Below are positions 17,246 through 26,704 of a stretch of DNA of 64,000 nucleotides, piece by piece. The notes below the pieces were generated by a model. That model was not told the origin of the DNA, ran no database searches, and saw nothing but the letters and a program-made list of their open reading frames with translations. Position 1 is the first letter of the stretch, and the number at the start of each line of letters is the position of its first letter. A program made the translations under genes and the position numbers. The DNA lies in assembly GCF_007753265.1 (NCBI RefSeq), contig NZ_CP036349.1, positions 3,629,363-3,693,362 on the forward strand, written 5' to 3'. The stretch comes from Botrimarina mediterranea (GTDB taxonomy: Bacteria > Planctomycetota > Planctomycetia > Pirellulales > Lacipirellulaceae).

Positions 17246-18184
17246 GTGAGTACCGCAACGCCGCCGAGCGTCCAACCCGCCGCCGCGATTTCCCATCTCG
17301 AATGCGAGACAGGCCATGCTGCGCCTCAGCCGGCTCCTTTGTCCGCCGGCGTCCGCTACCTGCGTCCCTCGAAAGGTTGGCGCGCCATCGACGTCGTCGA
17401 GCTGTGGCGCTTCCGCGAGTTGTTCTGGATCTTCGCACTCCGTGACATCAAGGTCCGCTACAAGCAGACGGTCATCGGCGCCGCGTGGGCGCTGGTCCAG
17501 CCGATCGCTTTCACGGTGCTAGGGGTTTTTGTCTTCGGACGCGCAGCCGACCTCGGAACCGACGGCGTCGTGCCAGTCTTCCTGTTCTTCCTTGTGAGCC
17601 AACTCCCGTGGATGCTGTTTAACACGGGCCTGCAATCCAGCAGCATGTCTCTGGTCAGCGCACAGAACATGCTCAAGAAGATCTACTTCCCACGACTTGT
17701 GCTCCCAGTCAGCGCCGCGATGGTTTCGTTGGTTGACTTAGCTGTGCAGTTCATCTTGGTAGCTTTGGTGATCTTGGCGCTGCCGCTGCTGCATGGCGGC
17801 GCCGCATTGACGCCGCCTCCGCAGGTGGTGCTGCTTCCGGTAGCGATAGTGTGGGCCTTCCTGGCGGCGCTGTCGGTCGGCCTGCCGCTCGCGGCGCTCA
17901 ATGTCGAGTTTCGCGATGTCCGTTATGTGATACCGTTCATCACTCAATTTGCGATCTTCGCGGCCCCTGTCTTTTGGCCGGCAAGCCGTCTGCCAGACGG
18001 ATGGCGCGAAGTCTACGGGCTGCTACCCGTCGCCGCGCCGATCGAGTTCTTCCGTTGGTGCGTCCTCGACACACCAGCACACCCCGGTATGTGGGCCGTC
18101 GGCGCCATCAGCACCTTCGTCTGCCTGGGAGTGGGGCTGGCATACTTCGCGAGAATGGAGGACCGGTTCGCCGATGTCGTCTGA
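17246..18184 (+). CDS. ABC-2 type polysaccharide export permease
   Basis: A 312-residue inner-membrane permease of the Wzm/TagG class. After about 50 polar residues comes the family-typical LFWIFALRDIKVRYKQTVIGAAWALVQP (written here in part; about 58-85) and six hydrophobic segments. It pairs with the ATPase encoded by the next gene, which it overlaps by 11 bases. Together they would move a polyprenyl-linked glycan across the inner membrane. The start is a GTG at 17246; no better ATG exists before the conserved region. Confidence 0.88.
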   Translation: MSTATPPSVQPAAAISHLECETGHAAPQPAPLSAGVRYLRPSKGWRAIDVVELWRFRELFWIFALRDIKVRYKQTVIGAAWALVQPIAFTVLGVFVFGRAADLGTDGVVPVFLFFLVSQLPWMLFNTGLQSSSMSLVSAQNMLKKIYFPRLVLPVSAAMVSLVDLAVQFILVALVILALPLLHGGAALTPPPQVVLLPVAIVWAFLAALSVGLPLAALNVEFRDVRYVIPFITQFAIFAAPVFWPASRLPDGWREVYGLLPVAAPIEFFRWCVLDTPAHPGMWAVGAISTFVCLGVGLAYFARMEDRFADVV

Positions 18185-19466
18185 CCTCGCCATCCGCTTC
18201 GAAGGCGTGGGTAAGGAGTACCACGTCGGCGCCGCCAGCACTGGCGGTCGCTTCAGCTATCAGTCGCTCGGCGAGCGACTGACCGGGGCGCTTCGCAACC
18301 CGCTGCGAGCCGCCGCCGGCGCGTTGCGTCGTCCCGATCAGGACAGTTTTTGGGCCCTCAAGAACGTGTCGTTCGACGTGCGCCGCGGCGATGTGGTCGG
18401 CGTCATCGGTCGTAACGGCGCCGGAAAGAGCACGCTGCTCAAGATCCTGTCGCAGATAACCCGCCCCACCGAGGGCCAGATCGAGGTCCGCGGCCGAGTC
18501 GGGTCGCTGCTCGAGGTCGGCACCGGGTTTCATCCCGAGCTGACGGGGCAAGAGAATATTTTCCTCAACGGCGCGATCCTCGGGATGACGCAACGCGAGG
18601 TGCGGGCCAAGTTTGATGAGATCGTGGCGTTCAGCGAGGTCGAACGGTTCCTCGCCACCCCAGTGAAGCATTACAGCTCTGGGATGTACACGCGGCTAGC
18701 CTTCGCGGTGGCCGCCCACCTCGACCCGGAGATCCTAGTGGTCGACGAGGTGCTGTCGGTGGGCGACGCGGCGTTTCAGAAGAAATGCTTGGGAAAAATG
18801 CAGGACGTAGCGTCGAGCGGCCGGACGGTGCTGTTCGTAAGCCATAACATGGCGGCAGTGAAACAGCTCTGCACCCAAGGAGTCGTTCTCGAGAGAGGCG
18901 CCGTCGCCCTAAGTTCTAGTTCGGCTGATGCGATCGACTGGTACCGAAGAATGAGCGAACTGCCCGACCAGGGCGAACGATTCGTCCAAATCGAAAGCAG
19001 CGACGCCACCGCATGCATTGAGAGCGTGCAAATTTCTGATGGCGACGGCCGTGCGATCTGCCAGACCGGTGAATCGGCGGTTATCTCGATTCGATGTGAA
19101 CTGCGTAAGAGATTACTCGATCCAGGATTCGTTGTCTCAATCGCAACCTTGGAAGGGATCGAACTCTTGCGCCTTTCCAACCAGCCTATCTCGGGAGTCG
19201 CATGCCCCTTCAATCAGGGGCACGTAAATGTTGAGCTGCGACTACCGATGCTCGCTCTGACGGCGGGCATGTACCGCCTCTCCGTTGGAGTAACGATGCC
19301 GAATCTAGGTTTCGTGATTCCTCCCACCGAGGCGTTCACGTTCGAAGTCCATGACAGCAACTACTATCAGAGCGGCACGCGACTCGACCAATCGAAAGGT
19401 TACTTACTAGCGAACCATCGGTGGGCGTTCGACCAGCCAGGGGAGGCGTTGGTAGCCGATGACTAA
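18174..19466 (+). CDS. ABC polysaccharide exporter ATPase with Wzt-like C-terminal domain
   Basis: A 430-residue ATP-binding protein. Walker A is GRNGAGKS (79-86), the signature is a short YSSGM (167-171) and Walker B ILVVDE (187-192), followed by the H-loop SHN. The nucleotide-binding domain ends near 250. Residues 275-430 form an extra beta-rich domain like the carbohydrate-binding C-terminal domain of Wzt, which in known systems recognises the finished glycan end. I took the ATG at 18174, which overlaps the permease stop; the longer frame upstream lies within the permease gene. A ggagg lies 12 bases upstream. Confidence 0.9.
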   Translation: MSSDLAIRFEGVGKEYHVGAASTGGRFSYQSLGERLTGALRNPLRAAAGALRRPDQDSFWALKNVSFDVRRGDVVGVIGRNGAGKSTLLKILSQITRPTEGQIEVRGRVGSLLEVGTGFHPELTGQENIFLNGAILGMTQREVRAKFDEIVAFSEVERFLATPVKHYSSGMYTRLAFAVAAHLDPEILVVDEVLSVGDAAFQKKCLGKMQDVASSGRTVLFVSHNMAAVKQLCTQGVVLERGAVALSSSSADAIDWYRRMSELPDQGERFVQIESSDATACIESVQISDGDGRAICQTGESAVISIRCELRKRLLDPGFVVSIATLEGIELLRLSNQPISGVACPFNQGHVNVELRLPMLALTAGMYRLSVGVTMPNLGFVIPPTEAFTFEVHDSNYYQSGTRLDQSKGYLLANHRWAFDQPGEALVADD

Positions 19467-20409
19467 CCTCTACTCTGTCGAATCAGCAACGACACTTCCA
19501 ATCGTGCTATGCCATCCAGCCTGCTCGGGCGGCTCGCTAATCTATCGCCACTTGGTTGCTGCGACGGGTTGTGTCTCGGTGCACGAAGTTGGCCATCACT
19601 GGCTGCCGCGCCCCGAGGACTTTCGGCCACTCGACCCAGAAAGCCAGCTGACTAGCATGGGGAAACTAAGTCCCGAGGATTTTGCCGAGATCTACTGGAC
19701 TCGAATGTTAAACGCGAGCGTCATCGCCAAGCGATCGGCGAGCCGACTGCTTGTCCGAGAACACACCCATCAATACTACTTCGACGACTCCGAACCTACT
19801 GGGGCGGATATCAGCTGGCTCCGACATGAGTACCAACGCAGGACAGGAGCGATTCCGCCAACTGTCGTGTCGTATCGCGACCCAGTCGACTGCTGGCTAG
19901 GAATGAAGGCGAGCTTTCCCGATACCGTATCGTACGACTTCAACGCCTACTGTGATCGGTACTTGCAATGGATTCTGCCCGCAATTGAATCTGCTCGTGA
20001 AAGTCGCCATTTAGTTTACCTAATCAAGTACGAAGACTTCTGCGAATCTTCAACAAATCTGATCCTTCAATGCGCATCGGCGTTGAGAGTTCGTGCAGGT
20101 TCTACCTACCAACCTGCTACGGTTTCATCCTCCGGAAACTCCGGGAGACGCAACGACTCCCGAGTCTCCCGCCGACCTCGCAGACCTTACACCCTCAGGC
20201 TCGTCTCTGAAGCGCTCGCGAGCGATTCGTATGCGAAACTTTGCAGCCTTCTTGACTACCGACATCTGGCGGATGAACCGAAGCTCCAGCCGGGACTTCA
20301 CAGCCTCGTGCGTACTGGAGCCAGTGCATTCCGTACGCTGTCCGAAGGCGCATTAAGTATCACCAAAGCATCAACCAGAGTGCTTCAGCGCACCGCAAAT
20401 ATGCCTTAG
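19459..20409 (+). CDS. Sulfotransferase-like protein
   Basis: A 316-residue protein with the layout of PAPS-dependent sulfotransferases: an early LCHPACSGGSLIYRHL loop (about 17-32) matching the 5'-phosphosulfate loop, SYRDPVDCWLGM (about 137-148) matching the 3'-phosphate-binding region, KYEDFC near 195 and SSSGNSGRRNDS near 224. It would sulfate a sugar of the exported glycan. The 5'-loop is not a textbook RSGTT/K form, so the catalytic assignment is cautious. It overlaps the ATPase gene by eight bases. Confidence 0.65.
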   Translation: MTNLYSVESATTLPIVLCHPACSGGSLIYRHLVAATGCVSVHEVGHHWLPRPEDFRPLDPESQLTSMGKLSPEDFAEIYWTRMLNASVIAKRSASRLLVREHTHQYYFDDSEPTGADISWLRHEYQRRTGAIPPTVVSYRDPVDCWLGMKASFPDTVSYDFNAYCDRYLQWILPAIESARESRHLVYLIKYEDFCESSTNLILQCASALRVRAGSTYQPATVSSSGNSGRRNDSRVSRRPRRPYTLRLVSEALASDSYAKLCSLLDYRHLADEPKLQPGLHSLVRTGASAFRTLSEGALSITKASTRVLQRTANMP

Positions 20410-20538
20410 GCCCCTAGGGTTCGACCCTCGAATGGCGGACGTAAGTAGAATCATTCGTTGAATACGCACCGCCTTTTACCAGCGTTCTACCAAGAGACCT
20501 CCGGTCACCGTCAAAGACCATCGACTTCAGAAATCGAT

Positions 20539-21405
20539 ATGCAGTCGCTAGAGCCAACAGCCTTGCTTGGAACTACGAACGCTGGTGATACGGCGGCCAT
20601 GCCCTACGACAACCTGTCGTGGCCGAAGATCTCTGTGGTCACACCTTCCTACAACCAGGGCGAATTCCTCGAGGCCACGATCCGTTCGGTCCTCGATCAA
20701 GACTATCCCGGTCTCGAACATCTCGTCGTTGATGGCGGCAGCAACGACGGCAGCCGCGCGATACTCGAACGCCACACCCATGACCTCGCCTTCTGGTGTT
20801 CCGAACCCGACAACGGGCAGGCCGATGCGCTCTCCAAAGGGTTCGACCGAGCGACCGGGGACGTGTTGGGTTGGCTTTGCAGCGACGACCGCCTTAGACC
20901 AGGCGCCCTCGAAACGGTGGGGCGGATCTTTCGTGACGAGCCCGACACACACGTCCTAGTGGGACACGTGGATTTTGTTGACCCATCTGGGAAGCTTGTC
21001 TATGCGGCCAAAGGGCGTGACTCGACGCTGCTCGACGTAGCTTCGTATTGGAAGGGGTATCACCTCCACCAGCCCGCGGTTTTCTGGAGACGGGGCATCT
21101 ATGAATCCGCCGGACGCATCCGGAAGAACTTGTACTACACGATGGACTTCGAACTCTGGCTTCGATTGGCTGAACTAACCTCATTCCGACTTGTTGATCA
21201 GGTTTTGGCAGAGGCAACGGTCCATGCTGAAGCCAAGAACGGAGTCACTTTTGTTCCTTACCGTCGTCATCAGTTGATCGATGTGATGCGTCGCTACGGC
21301 CAACCTTTCTCGACGAGGCATTGGTCGGTTCGAATTGCCTTGTACCGACACTTGGCCATCGAGCCCGTAAGAATGCTCCTCGGTCGCAAGCCTTTGTATC
21401 TCTAG
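20539..21405 (+). CDS. Family 2 glycosyltransferase
   Basis: A 288-residue GT-A fold glycosyltransferase. ISVVTPSYNQGEFLEATIRS opens the nucleotide-binding half (31-50), with VVDGGSNDGS (63-72), EPDNGQADALSKG (89-101) and the metal-binding SDD near 116. This type commonly transfers a hexose or acetamido sugar during glycan assembly. I prefer the ATG at 20539; a TTG at 20458 and an ATG at 20599 are also in frame. It is the first of four consecutive GT2 genes. Confidence 0.87.
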   Translation: MQSLEPTALLGTTNAGDTAAMPYDNLSWPKISVVTPSYNQGEFLEATIRSVLDQDYPGLEHLVVDGGSNDGSRAILERHTHDLAFWCSEPDNGQADALSKGFDRATGDVLGWLCSDDRLRPGALETVGRIFRDEPDTHVLVGHVDFVDPSGKLVYAAKGRDSTLLDVASYWKGYHLHQPAVFWRRGIYESAGRIRKNLYYTMDFELWLRLAELTSFRLVDQVLAEATVHAEAKNGVTFVPYRRHQLIDVMRRYGQPFSTRHWSVRIALYRHLAIEPVRMLLGRKPLYL

Positions 21406-21419
21406 ACACCCTTCCTATT

Positions 21420-22445
21420 GTGCCACCCGCCATCAGCCTCATCGTCTGCACCGACGGCGCCAGAGTCCCTACGGAACTCCTGGAAGCCCTCGCACGGCAA
21501 GTCGGATTACCGGAGGCTGGAGTTGAGCTACTACTCATCTACAGCGGTCACCGACGCGTCGTTCGTGAGATCAGCACAGCGGCGGAGCAGAAATTGCACA
21601 GAAACTGGACCGTCGTCAATCTCTGCAGCCCAAAGCCGGGCAAGGCGCGGGCTATCAATCTGGGGTTGGAACGTAGCCGTGCCGATATTCTGGCCTGGAC
21701 AGACGACGACATAACCCCCGAGCCCGAATGGCTGGCGACGCTCTGTAGGCCACTGCTATTGCCACACGATCACCCAGAAGCTTCGGACATCACCGGCGGC
21801 GTTGTCACGATCGCGACGCACCTCGAGCAGTATTGGTTTACCGAGCGTCATCGACTTCGACTCGCTGAGACTCTTTCAGAGAAGCGCCAAGGATTTGTCG
21901 GCGCCAATCTCGCCTTCCGGCGATCCGTTCTCAAGCACGTTCCGTGTTTTGACGAGGAACTCGGACCTGGCGCGTTGGGGTTTCAAGAGGAGACGCTTTT
22001 TGTTCGACAACTTGAAGTCGCTGACGCACGAGGCTGCTTTGTGACTGACGCCAGAGTGGTCCACTGCTTCGACCCCATTAGGCTTACCCGGCCCTCACTC
22101 CTACAGTCGGCGGAGAAGACCGGACGATCGACTGCCTATGTCACCAGACACTGGGAGCATGAGAAACCAACCTTCCTCTGGCTTAGGCTCCTTCGAAAGA
22201 GGTTGCAGCTTGTGTGGTGGCGCCTGCGTAACAGGACAGGTCGAGATGATGAGTCTGAGGGGGCAGACGACAAAGAGCTCGACCTCTATCAGATAGCAGT
22301 TTTCTACAAGTCTCTAATCAACGAATGGCGCCGCCCCGCCAACTATTCACGACATGGCTTGGAGCGAATCGAGTTGATTCCTGAGCAAGCCGCCAGTGTT
22401 GATAGTCCGGTTATTCGATCGGCTAGAACCCCGAGTGCTAGCTGA
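21420..22445 (+). CDS. Family 2 glycosyltransferase
   Basis: A 341-residue GT-A glycosyltransferase. It begins with ISLIVCTDGARVPTELLEAL, has KPGKARAINLGLERS and the metal site AWTDDDITP, and the later GFQEETLF motif near the acceptor site. The likely start is the GTG at 21420, 14 bases after the preceding stop; a longer frame upstream lies inside the previous gene. The acceptor and donor sugars cannot be read from sequence. Next gene starts four bases after the stop. Confidence 0.82.
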   Translation: MPPAISLIVCTDGARVPTELLEALARQVGLPEAGVELLLIYSGHRRVVREISTAAEQKLHRNWTVVNLCSPKPGKARAINLGLERSRADILAWTDDDITPEPEWLATLCRPLLLPHDHPEASDITGGVVTIATHLEQYWFTERHRLRLAETLSEKRQGFVGANLAFRRSVLKHVPCFDEELGPGALGFQEETLFVRQLEVADARGCFVTDARVVHCFDPIRLTRPSLLQSAEKTGRSTAYVTRHWEHEKPTFLWLRLLRKRLQLVWWRLRNRTGRDDESEGADDKELDLYQIAVFYKSLINEWRRPANYSRHGLERIELIPEQAASVDSPVIRSARTPSAS

Positions 22446-22449
22446 ATCC

Positions 22450-23397
22450 ATGAGCCTCATTTCAATATGCATACCGACCTACAAGCGCGCTCAACTCTTA
22501 GTTGAGGCAGTCGAGTCATGCTTGCAGCAAGATTATCGCCCAATAGAGATCCTCGTCGGCGACGACTCACCACAACCGGCGGGACGACAGGATGTCGAGA
22601 TGCTCTGCGCCGCCGCTTCCGTTCCGCTGGAGTACCTTCATCATTCCCCCGGGCTTGGCCAGGCTGGGAATGTCAATTCTTTACTCAATGCAGCGAAGGG
22701 CCATCGACTTCTGCTTTTGCACGACGACGACCGTTTACTCCCTGGAGCTCTCTCGACCCTCTCCGACTGTTTCAAGCGCCACCCTGAGATCGTAGCCGCC
22801 TACGGCCGTCAAAGACTCATCCAAGATGACGGAACCGACCTCGGCGATAGGGCGGCGGAGTCCTTGAATCAGAGTTTTCGGAAAAGTCTTACGCACGCTG
22901 GACTCCAGACCGACTCGGTTGAAGCCGCGCTTCAAAGACAATTCCCCAACAACGCGTATCTCGTTGCGACCGATAAGGCGAAGGCGATTGGATTCCGTGA
23001 AAAGACGGAGGTTGGCGATGCCTGCGATACGGACTTCGGCGTACGCCTCGCAATAGCGAATCCAGGACCAAGGTTCTACCTGACGGCTACCTATACTGCG
23101 GAGTATCGAATCACTCGCATGGCCATCTCGCGAACTTCGAAATCGACAGCCGACTACTATCGGTTCCTTCTGCGCCTGGAAGTTCCGGAGGCCTCGGAGC
23201 AGACCAAGCAAACGGTACTGACTCATATCGCTGCGAATGCAGCCGGGCAGCTGGCTCGGCAAGGCGCCCGGCAGGAAGCGATGAGCGTTTACTTATCACG
23301 TTGGTACGGCTGGAGGCGTCGATTGAGTCCGCGGGGCCTTTCCCATCTAGCCCGAATACTCTTACCGATACACGACTCAATGAACCCTCGTCATTGA
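22450..23397 (+). CDS. Family 2 glycosyltransferase
   Basis: A 315-residue GT-A protein beginning MSLISICIPTYKRAQLLVEA, followed by EILVGDDSP, GLGQAGNVNSLLNAA and the metal site LLHDDDRLLPGAL (about 94-106). The C-terminal third is less conserved. It starts at the ATG at 22450. It continues the glycosyltransferase series and probably adds one residue of the repeat unit. Confidence 0.83.
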   Translation: MSLISICIPTYKRAQLLVEAVESCLQQDYRPIEILVGDDSPQPAGRQDVEMLCAAASVPLEYLHHSPGLGQAGNVNSLLNAAKGHRLLLLHDDDRLLPGALSTLSDCFKRHPEIVAAYGRQRLIQDDGTDLGDRAAESLNQSFRKSLTHAGLQTDSVEAALQRQFPNNAYLVATDKAKAIGFREKTEVGDACDTDFGVRLAIANPGPRFYLTATYTAEYRITRMAISRTSKSTADYYRFLLRLEVPEASEQTKQTVLTHIAANAAGQLARQGARQEAMSVYLSRWYGWRRRLSPRGLSHLARILLPIHDSMNPRH

Positions 23398-23468
23398 GTC
23401 GCCTACCTCTTACCTCTGATCATCAAACGCGTTACTTGCGCGGGTTCCAGATAGTCGTTCAGGTTGCG

Positions 23469-24449
23469 TTGAGCATTTCGAGTTGCACAATTTCTGTCGT
23501 GGTCCCCACGTACCGTCGGCCCGATATGCTCGTCGGATGCCTCAGGGCGTTGAGCGCGCAGACATTGCCGCCGCTTGAGGTGTTCGTCTGCTATCGCGAT
23601 GGTGATGGCCAGACCGAGCGCGCCCTCCTATCCCTCGGTGAAAAAGAACTGTCGCTTGTTCATCGGATGGTGCTGGGAAGTAGCGACAACTTCGCGGCAG
23701 GACTCCGTGCCGGGATCGCTGCTAGTAGCGGTGACCTCGTCGCGTTAACCGACGATGACTCGGAAGCTCCGCCGGACTGGCTGGAACGGATTACGGGCTA
23801 CTTCCGTGACGCCTCGGTAGCCGGCGTTGGCGGCCGCGATGTTCTCCCCAGCGAAACCGTGTTGGCAGAAGTCGTCGGTCGCATCCAATGGTTCGGACGA
23901 AGGATCGGCAACCACCATGCCGGCGTAGGCGGCATGCGTGACGTCGATTTCCTCAAAGGCGTTAATTGCTGCTTCCGAGGCGACCTGCTGCGGGAAATTG
24001 GGGTCGATCGCCGACTGAAAGGGTCCGGAACTGTTATCCACACGGAGCTCTCCATTTGCCTGCCGATGCGGCGGTCGGGATGGCGTCTGATATACGATCC
24101 GCAGCTATCCGTGACGCATCACATCGCGCAGCGTCAGGACGGCGACAACAACCACCGCGGGGAATTCAACACCAGCGGATTTGGAGATACAACGCATAAC
24201 GAAACACTGATGGTGCTTGAGCACCTAAGTCCCCTCGGACGGATCGCATTCGCGTGTTGGAGTTTCCTGATCGGCACAGCCTTCACGCCGGGTTTACTCC
24301 ATTGCCTTCGGTCAGTCGCAACCGGGGGAGAGCCGGCTACACAGGCGGTGCGCCGCTGGTGGGCCACGCGCTCCGGACGGTTTGCGGGTTTGAGAACCTA
24401 TCTTTTATTGCCGCGTCCCACGCAATTAGTCGCGAAGAGGCGCCCATGA
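23469..24449 (+). CDS. Family 2 glycosyltransferase
   Basis: A roughly 326-residue GT-A protein with ISVVVPTYRRPDMLVGCLRAL, ALTDDDSEAPPDWLE (metal site) and FLKGVNCCFRGDLL. The start is uncertain: the open frame begins inside the previous gene, no ATG precedes the conserved strand, and I chose a TTG at 23469. The C-terminus contains a hydrophobic helix (about 260-285), so it may be membrane-associated. The stop overlaps the next ATG (ATGA). Confidence 0.78.
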   Translation: MSISSCTISVVVPTYRRPDMLVGCLRALSAQTLPPLEVFVCYRDGDGQTERALLSLGEKELSLVHRMVLGSSDNFAAGLRAGIAASSGDLVALTDDDSEAPPDWLERITGYFRDASVAGVGGRDVLPSETVLAEVVGRIQWFGRRIGNHHAGVGGMRDVDFLKGVNCCFRGDLLREIGVDRRLKGSGTVIHTELSICLPMRRSGWRLIYDPQLSVTHHIAQRQDGDNNHRGEFNTSGFGDTTHNETLMVLEHLSPLGRIAFACWSFLIGTAFTPGLLHCLRSVATGGEPATQAVRRWWATRSGRFAGLRTYLLLPRPTQLVAKRRP

Positions 24450-25966
24450 GTAACGTCTACCCCGCACCGGTGATCAGGCATCGACGCGTGAAGAAGACTT
24501 CGACGGCTGAGATCAACGCACGTAATCGTTACGCCGTTCTGTGCTTGATCATCAACTTCGGCGTGCTGGCGTTGTGCGCAAAGATGGGGGCGCTCCGCCT
24601 GCCAGATCTGGTCGTCACGATCCCGACACTCTTGGGCGCGTTCACACTAGCGATGCGGGACAGCAAGCGGCTTGGTACGTACGTCATCTGCGTCTGGATG
24701 CTGTCTCGATTCGTCCGCCGTTTGATCGACTGGCAGTTGGGAGGCTTTGAGTCACTCACCGTGCTCAGCCTGCTCCCGATGATGACATCGCTTACGCTTA
24801 TCATTCCCACGATTCCGCGGCTGCACCGACTGCCCAACCGAGTGGCGCAAGCCTTACTTCTACTCATCGCCCCGACGATGGTCGGAGCCATCATTGGGGT
24901 CGTTTCGTACGGTAGCGCGGCGATCGTCGATACCGGGGGCTGGCTGTTGCCTCTCCTATTTGTCCCCTACTTCGCCGTGAAGCCGACACCGCTCGCTGAT
25001 CGCCTTGCCACGTTGCATGATGTTGTTGCGCTCGCCGCCGTTGTCGCCGCGTACGGCTGGTTTCAATTCGTTTTTCTACCGCCTTGGGACGCGATGTGGC
25101 TGCGAGAGTCCGGCATGACGAGTAGTATGGGCCTAGCCGAGACGATGAGCGTCCGCGTGTGGGGAACACTGAGCTCGACGGGCCCCGCCGCCGCTTTCTG
25201 GGCAGCGGCCCTAGGGCTGCTGTTGTGCGGCGTCCGCCCCGCCCCCGCAAGAGGAGTGGTGCACTGCCTACTGATTGGAAGCGCGCTGCTCTTGTCACGC
25301 GTCCGCGTCTGCTGGTTGTCGCCCCTCGTTGGCTTGATCACTTACGGCGTTCTCCGCGGAAAAAGGGGCGTTGGGGAAGCCATGGGCATTGGGGTGTTGA
25401 TTACGGTCGTCGTGGGGGTGGCGACTATGCTGCCGGGCGGCGACCTCGTCTCCGAACGGTTGCAATCTTTCTGCAACCTCGATCGAGACAACAGTCTACG
25501 CGCCCGCCTGCGCATCGCATCGGACTTGATGGAATCGATTGCTGAGCATCCGTTCGGTCAGGGGATAGGTTATACGTCGGCGAATAAGCTCAACGGCGGA
25601 GGAGGGAAGGTGACCGGTTTGGACAACGGAATCGGGGCGGTCATCTATTCGCTAGGCCTCCCCGGCGCCATGCTTTGGTTCGTCGGCCTTGCTAGTCTCG
25701 TGGCGGCTATGCGCGCCAAGGTCAAGCAATCGACGGGCGCCTGTCGCCGGATCGCTGTGGCGAGCCTGGTCCAGCTGTCGATGTCATTTGCTTCGCTCGC
25801 ATCGGCGTTCTTTCTGGCTGGTGAGATGGGGATCGTCACTTGGCTGACAGCGGGGTTGGCGTTAGCGCCAACTTCCGAGACAGGGGCCAAACCGATAACG
25901 GCAAATGGCCCTGCCTCGCTGGCCTTCACTACAGGGGACAGACCTCATGGTCCAGAATTGGCTTAA
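24446..25966 (+). CDS. O-antigen ligase / Wzy-like polymerase membrane protein
   Basis: A 506-residue polytopic protein with about eleven hydrophobic segments. A large loop between later segments carries the segment RLRIASDLMESIAEHPFGQGIGYTS (in part; about 352-376), which corresponds to the O-antigen ligase/Wzy_C region containing a conserved HPxxGxG-like motif. Such proteins polymerise repeat units or ligate glycan to a lipid carrier on the periplasmic side. It starts at the ATG at 24446 with a gaagagg site upstream and is coupled to the preceding GT2 gene. Confidence 0.8.
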   Translation: MSNVYPAPVIRHRRVKKTSTAEINARNRYAVLCLIINFGVLALCAKMGALRLPDLVVTIPTLLGAFTLAMRDSKRLGTYVICVWMLSRFVRRLIDWQLGGFESLTVLSLLPMMTSLTLIIPTIPRLHRLPNRVAQALLLLIAPTMVGAIIGVVSYGSAAIVDTGGWLLPLLFVPYFAVKPTPLADRLATLHDVVALAAVVAAYGWFQFVFLPPWDAMWLRESGMTSSMGLAETMSVRVWGTLSSTGPAAAFWAAALGLLLCGVRPAPARGVVHCLLIGSALLLSRVRVCWLSPLVGLITYGVLRGKRGVGEAMGIGVLITVVVGVATMLPGGDLVSERLQSFCNLDRDNSLRARLRIASDLMESIAEHPFGQGIGYTSANKLNGGGGKVTGLDNGIGAVIYSLGLPGAMLWFVGLASLVAAMRAKVKQSTGACRRIAVASLVQLSMSFASLASAFFLAGEMGIVTWLTAGLALAPTSETGAKPITANGPASLAFTTGDRPHGPELA

Positions 25967-26209
25967 GCAGCAGGTGAGGTGTGTGCTGCTGCCACCGAGC
26001 CCACGTCCGGCATGCCTATTAGGAGGAGAGCTCCGCAATTGGGAATGCAGTCTGAACATCGACACACGGGTGTGGCGGAGGTTACGCATGATCGCTCCTG
26101 GATTAGCCAACAGCGGTTGCGCGTCCCGAGTCGCCGAGGCCTCACCCCACAGGCGACACCCCTCAGGGCAATACCCAGCTAACTTCAGAGCACCCATTCA
26201 CGACTAGCA

Positions 26210-26704
26210 GTGGACACGTTAGCCTCCAGTCCTATCCTGATGATGTCCGAGTCAACAACGGCTGCGCTTGCCTGGCGACTAAGTACCCGGTTATACGCGA
26301 AGGGTTGGCGCCTACCTGCCAAGCTTGCGAAGGCCTTCAATTTTATTTGCTTTCGCGCTTTGCTACCTCCAGAGGCTAAGATTGGAACTGGTCTGATACT
26401 CAAGCATTACGGTCTCGGGGTGGTGATCCACCCTAATGTTGAGATCGGAGATAGAGTCACGATCTATCACCAAGTAGCCATCGCGGGAGAAACCTGGATC
26501 GGTTCGGAACATCGAATTTTGATCGGTGATGATGTCGTCATTGGCGTTGGCGCTAAAATCGTACCTCGACCCGACCGCGGTCTGAGAATCGGCTCTCGTT
26601 CAATTATCGGCGCCGGCGCCGTCGTAACCAAAGACGTGCCTGATGACTGCACCGCCATCGGTGTGCCAGCGCGATCTCGATCTCGAATCAAGATGAGAGC
26701 ATGA
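26210..26704 (+). CDS. Hexapeptide-repeat acyltransferase (serine acetyltransferase-like)
   Basis: A 164-residue left-handed beta-helix transferase. The second half shows the hexapeptide pattern: GTGLILKHYGLGVVIHPNVEIGD, VTIYHQVAIAGE, VVIGVGAKIVP and IIGAGAVVTKDVPDDCTAIGVPAR. It resembles the CysE/WcaB group. In a polysaccharide cluster it most likely O- or N-acetylates a sugar with acetyl-CoA; a role in cysteine synthesis is less likely because the usual CysE N-terminal domain is short. The GTG start at 26210 is tentative (ATG at 26240 is possible). ATGA overlap with the next gene. Confidence 0.82.
   Translation: MDTLASSPILMMSESTTAALAWRLSTRLYAKGWRLPAKLAKAFNFICFRALLPPEAKIGTGLILKHYGLGVVIHPNVEIGDRVTIYHQVAIAGETWIGSEHRILIGDDVVIGVGAKIVPRPDRGLRIGSRSIIGAGAVVTKDVPDDCTAIGVPARSRSRIKMRA

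Noticed and set aside
25947-26207. Frame of about 86 codons between the Wzy-like and acyltransferase genes
   Set aside because: Composition looks random, with no domain; it overlaps the preceding gene and has a weak start.
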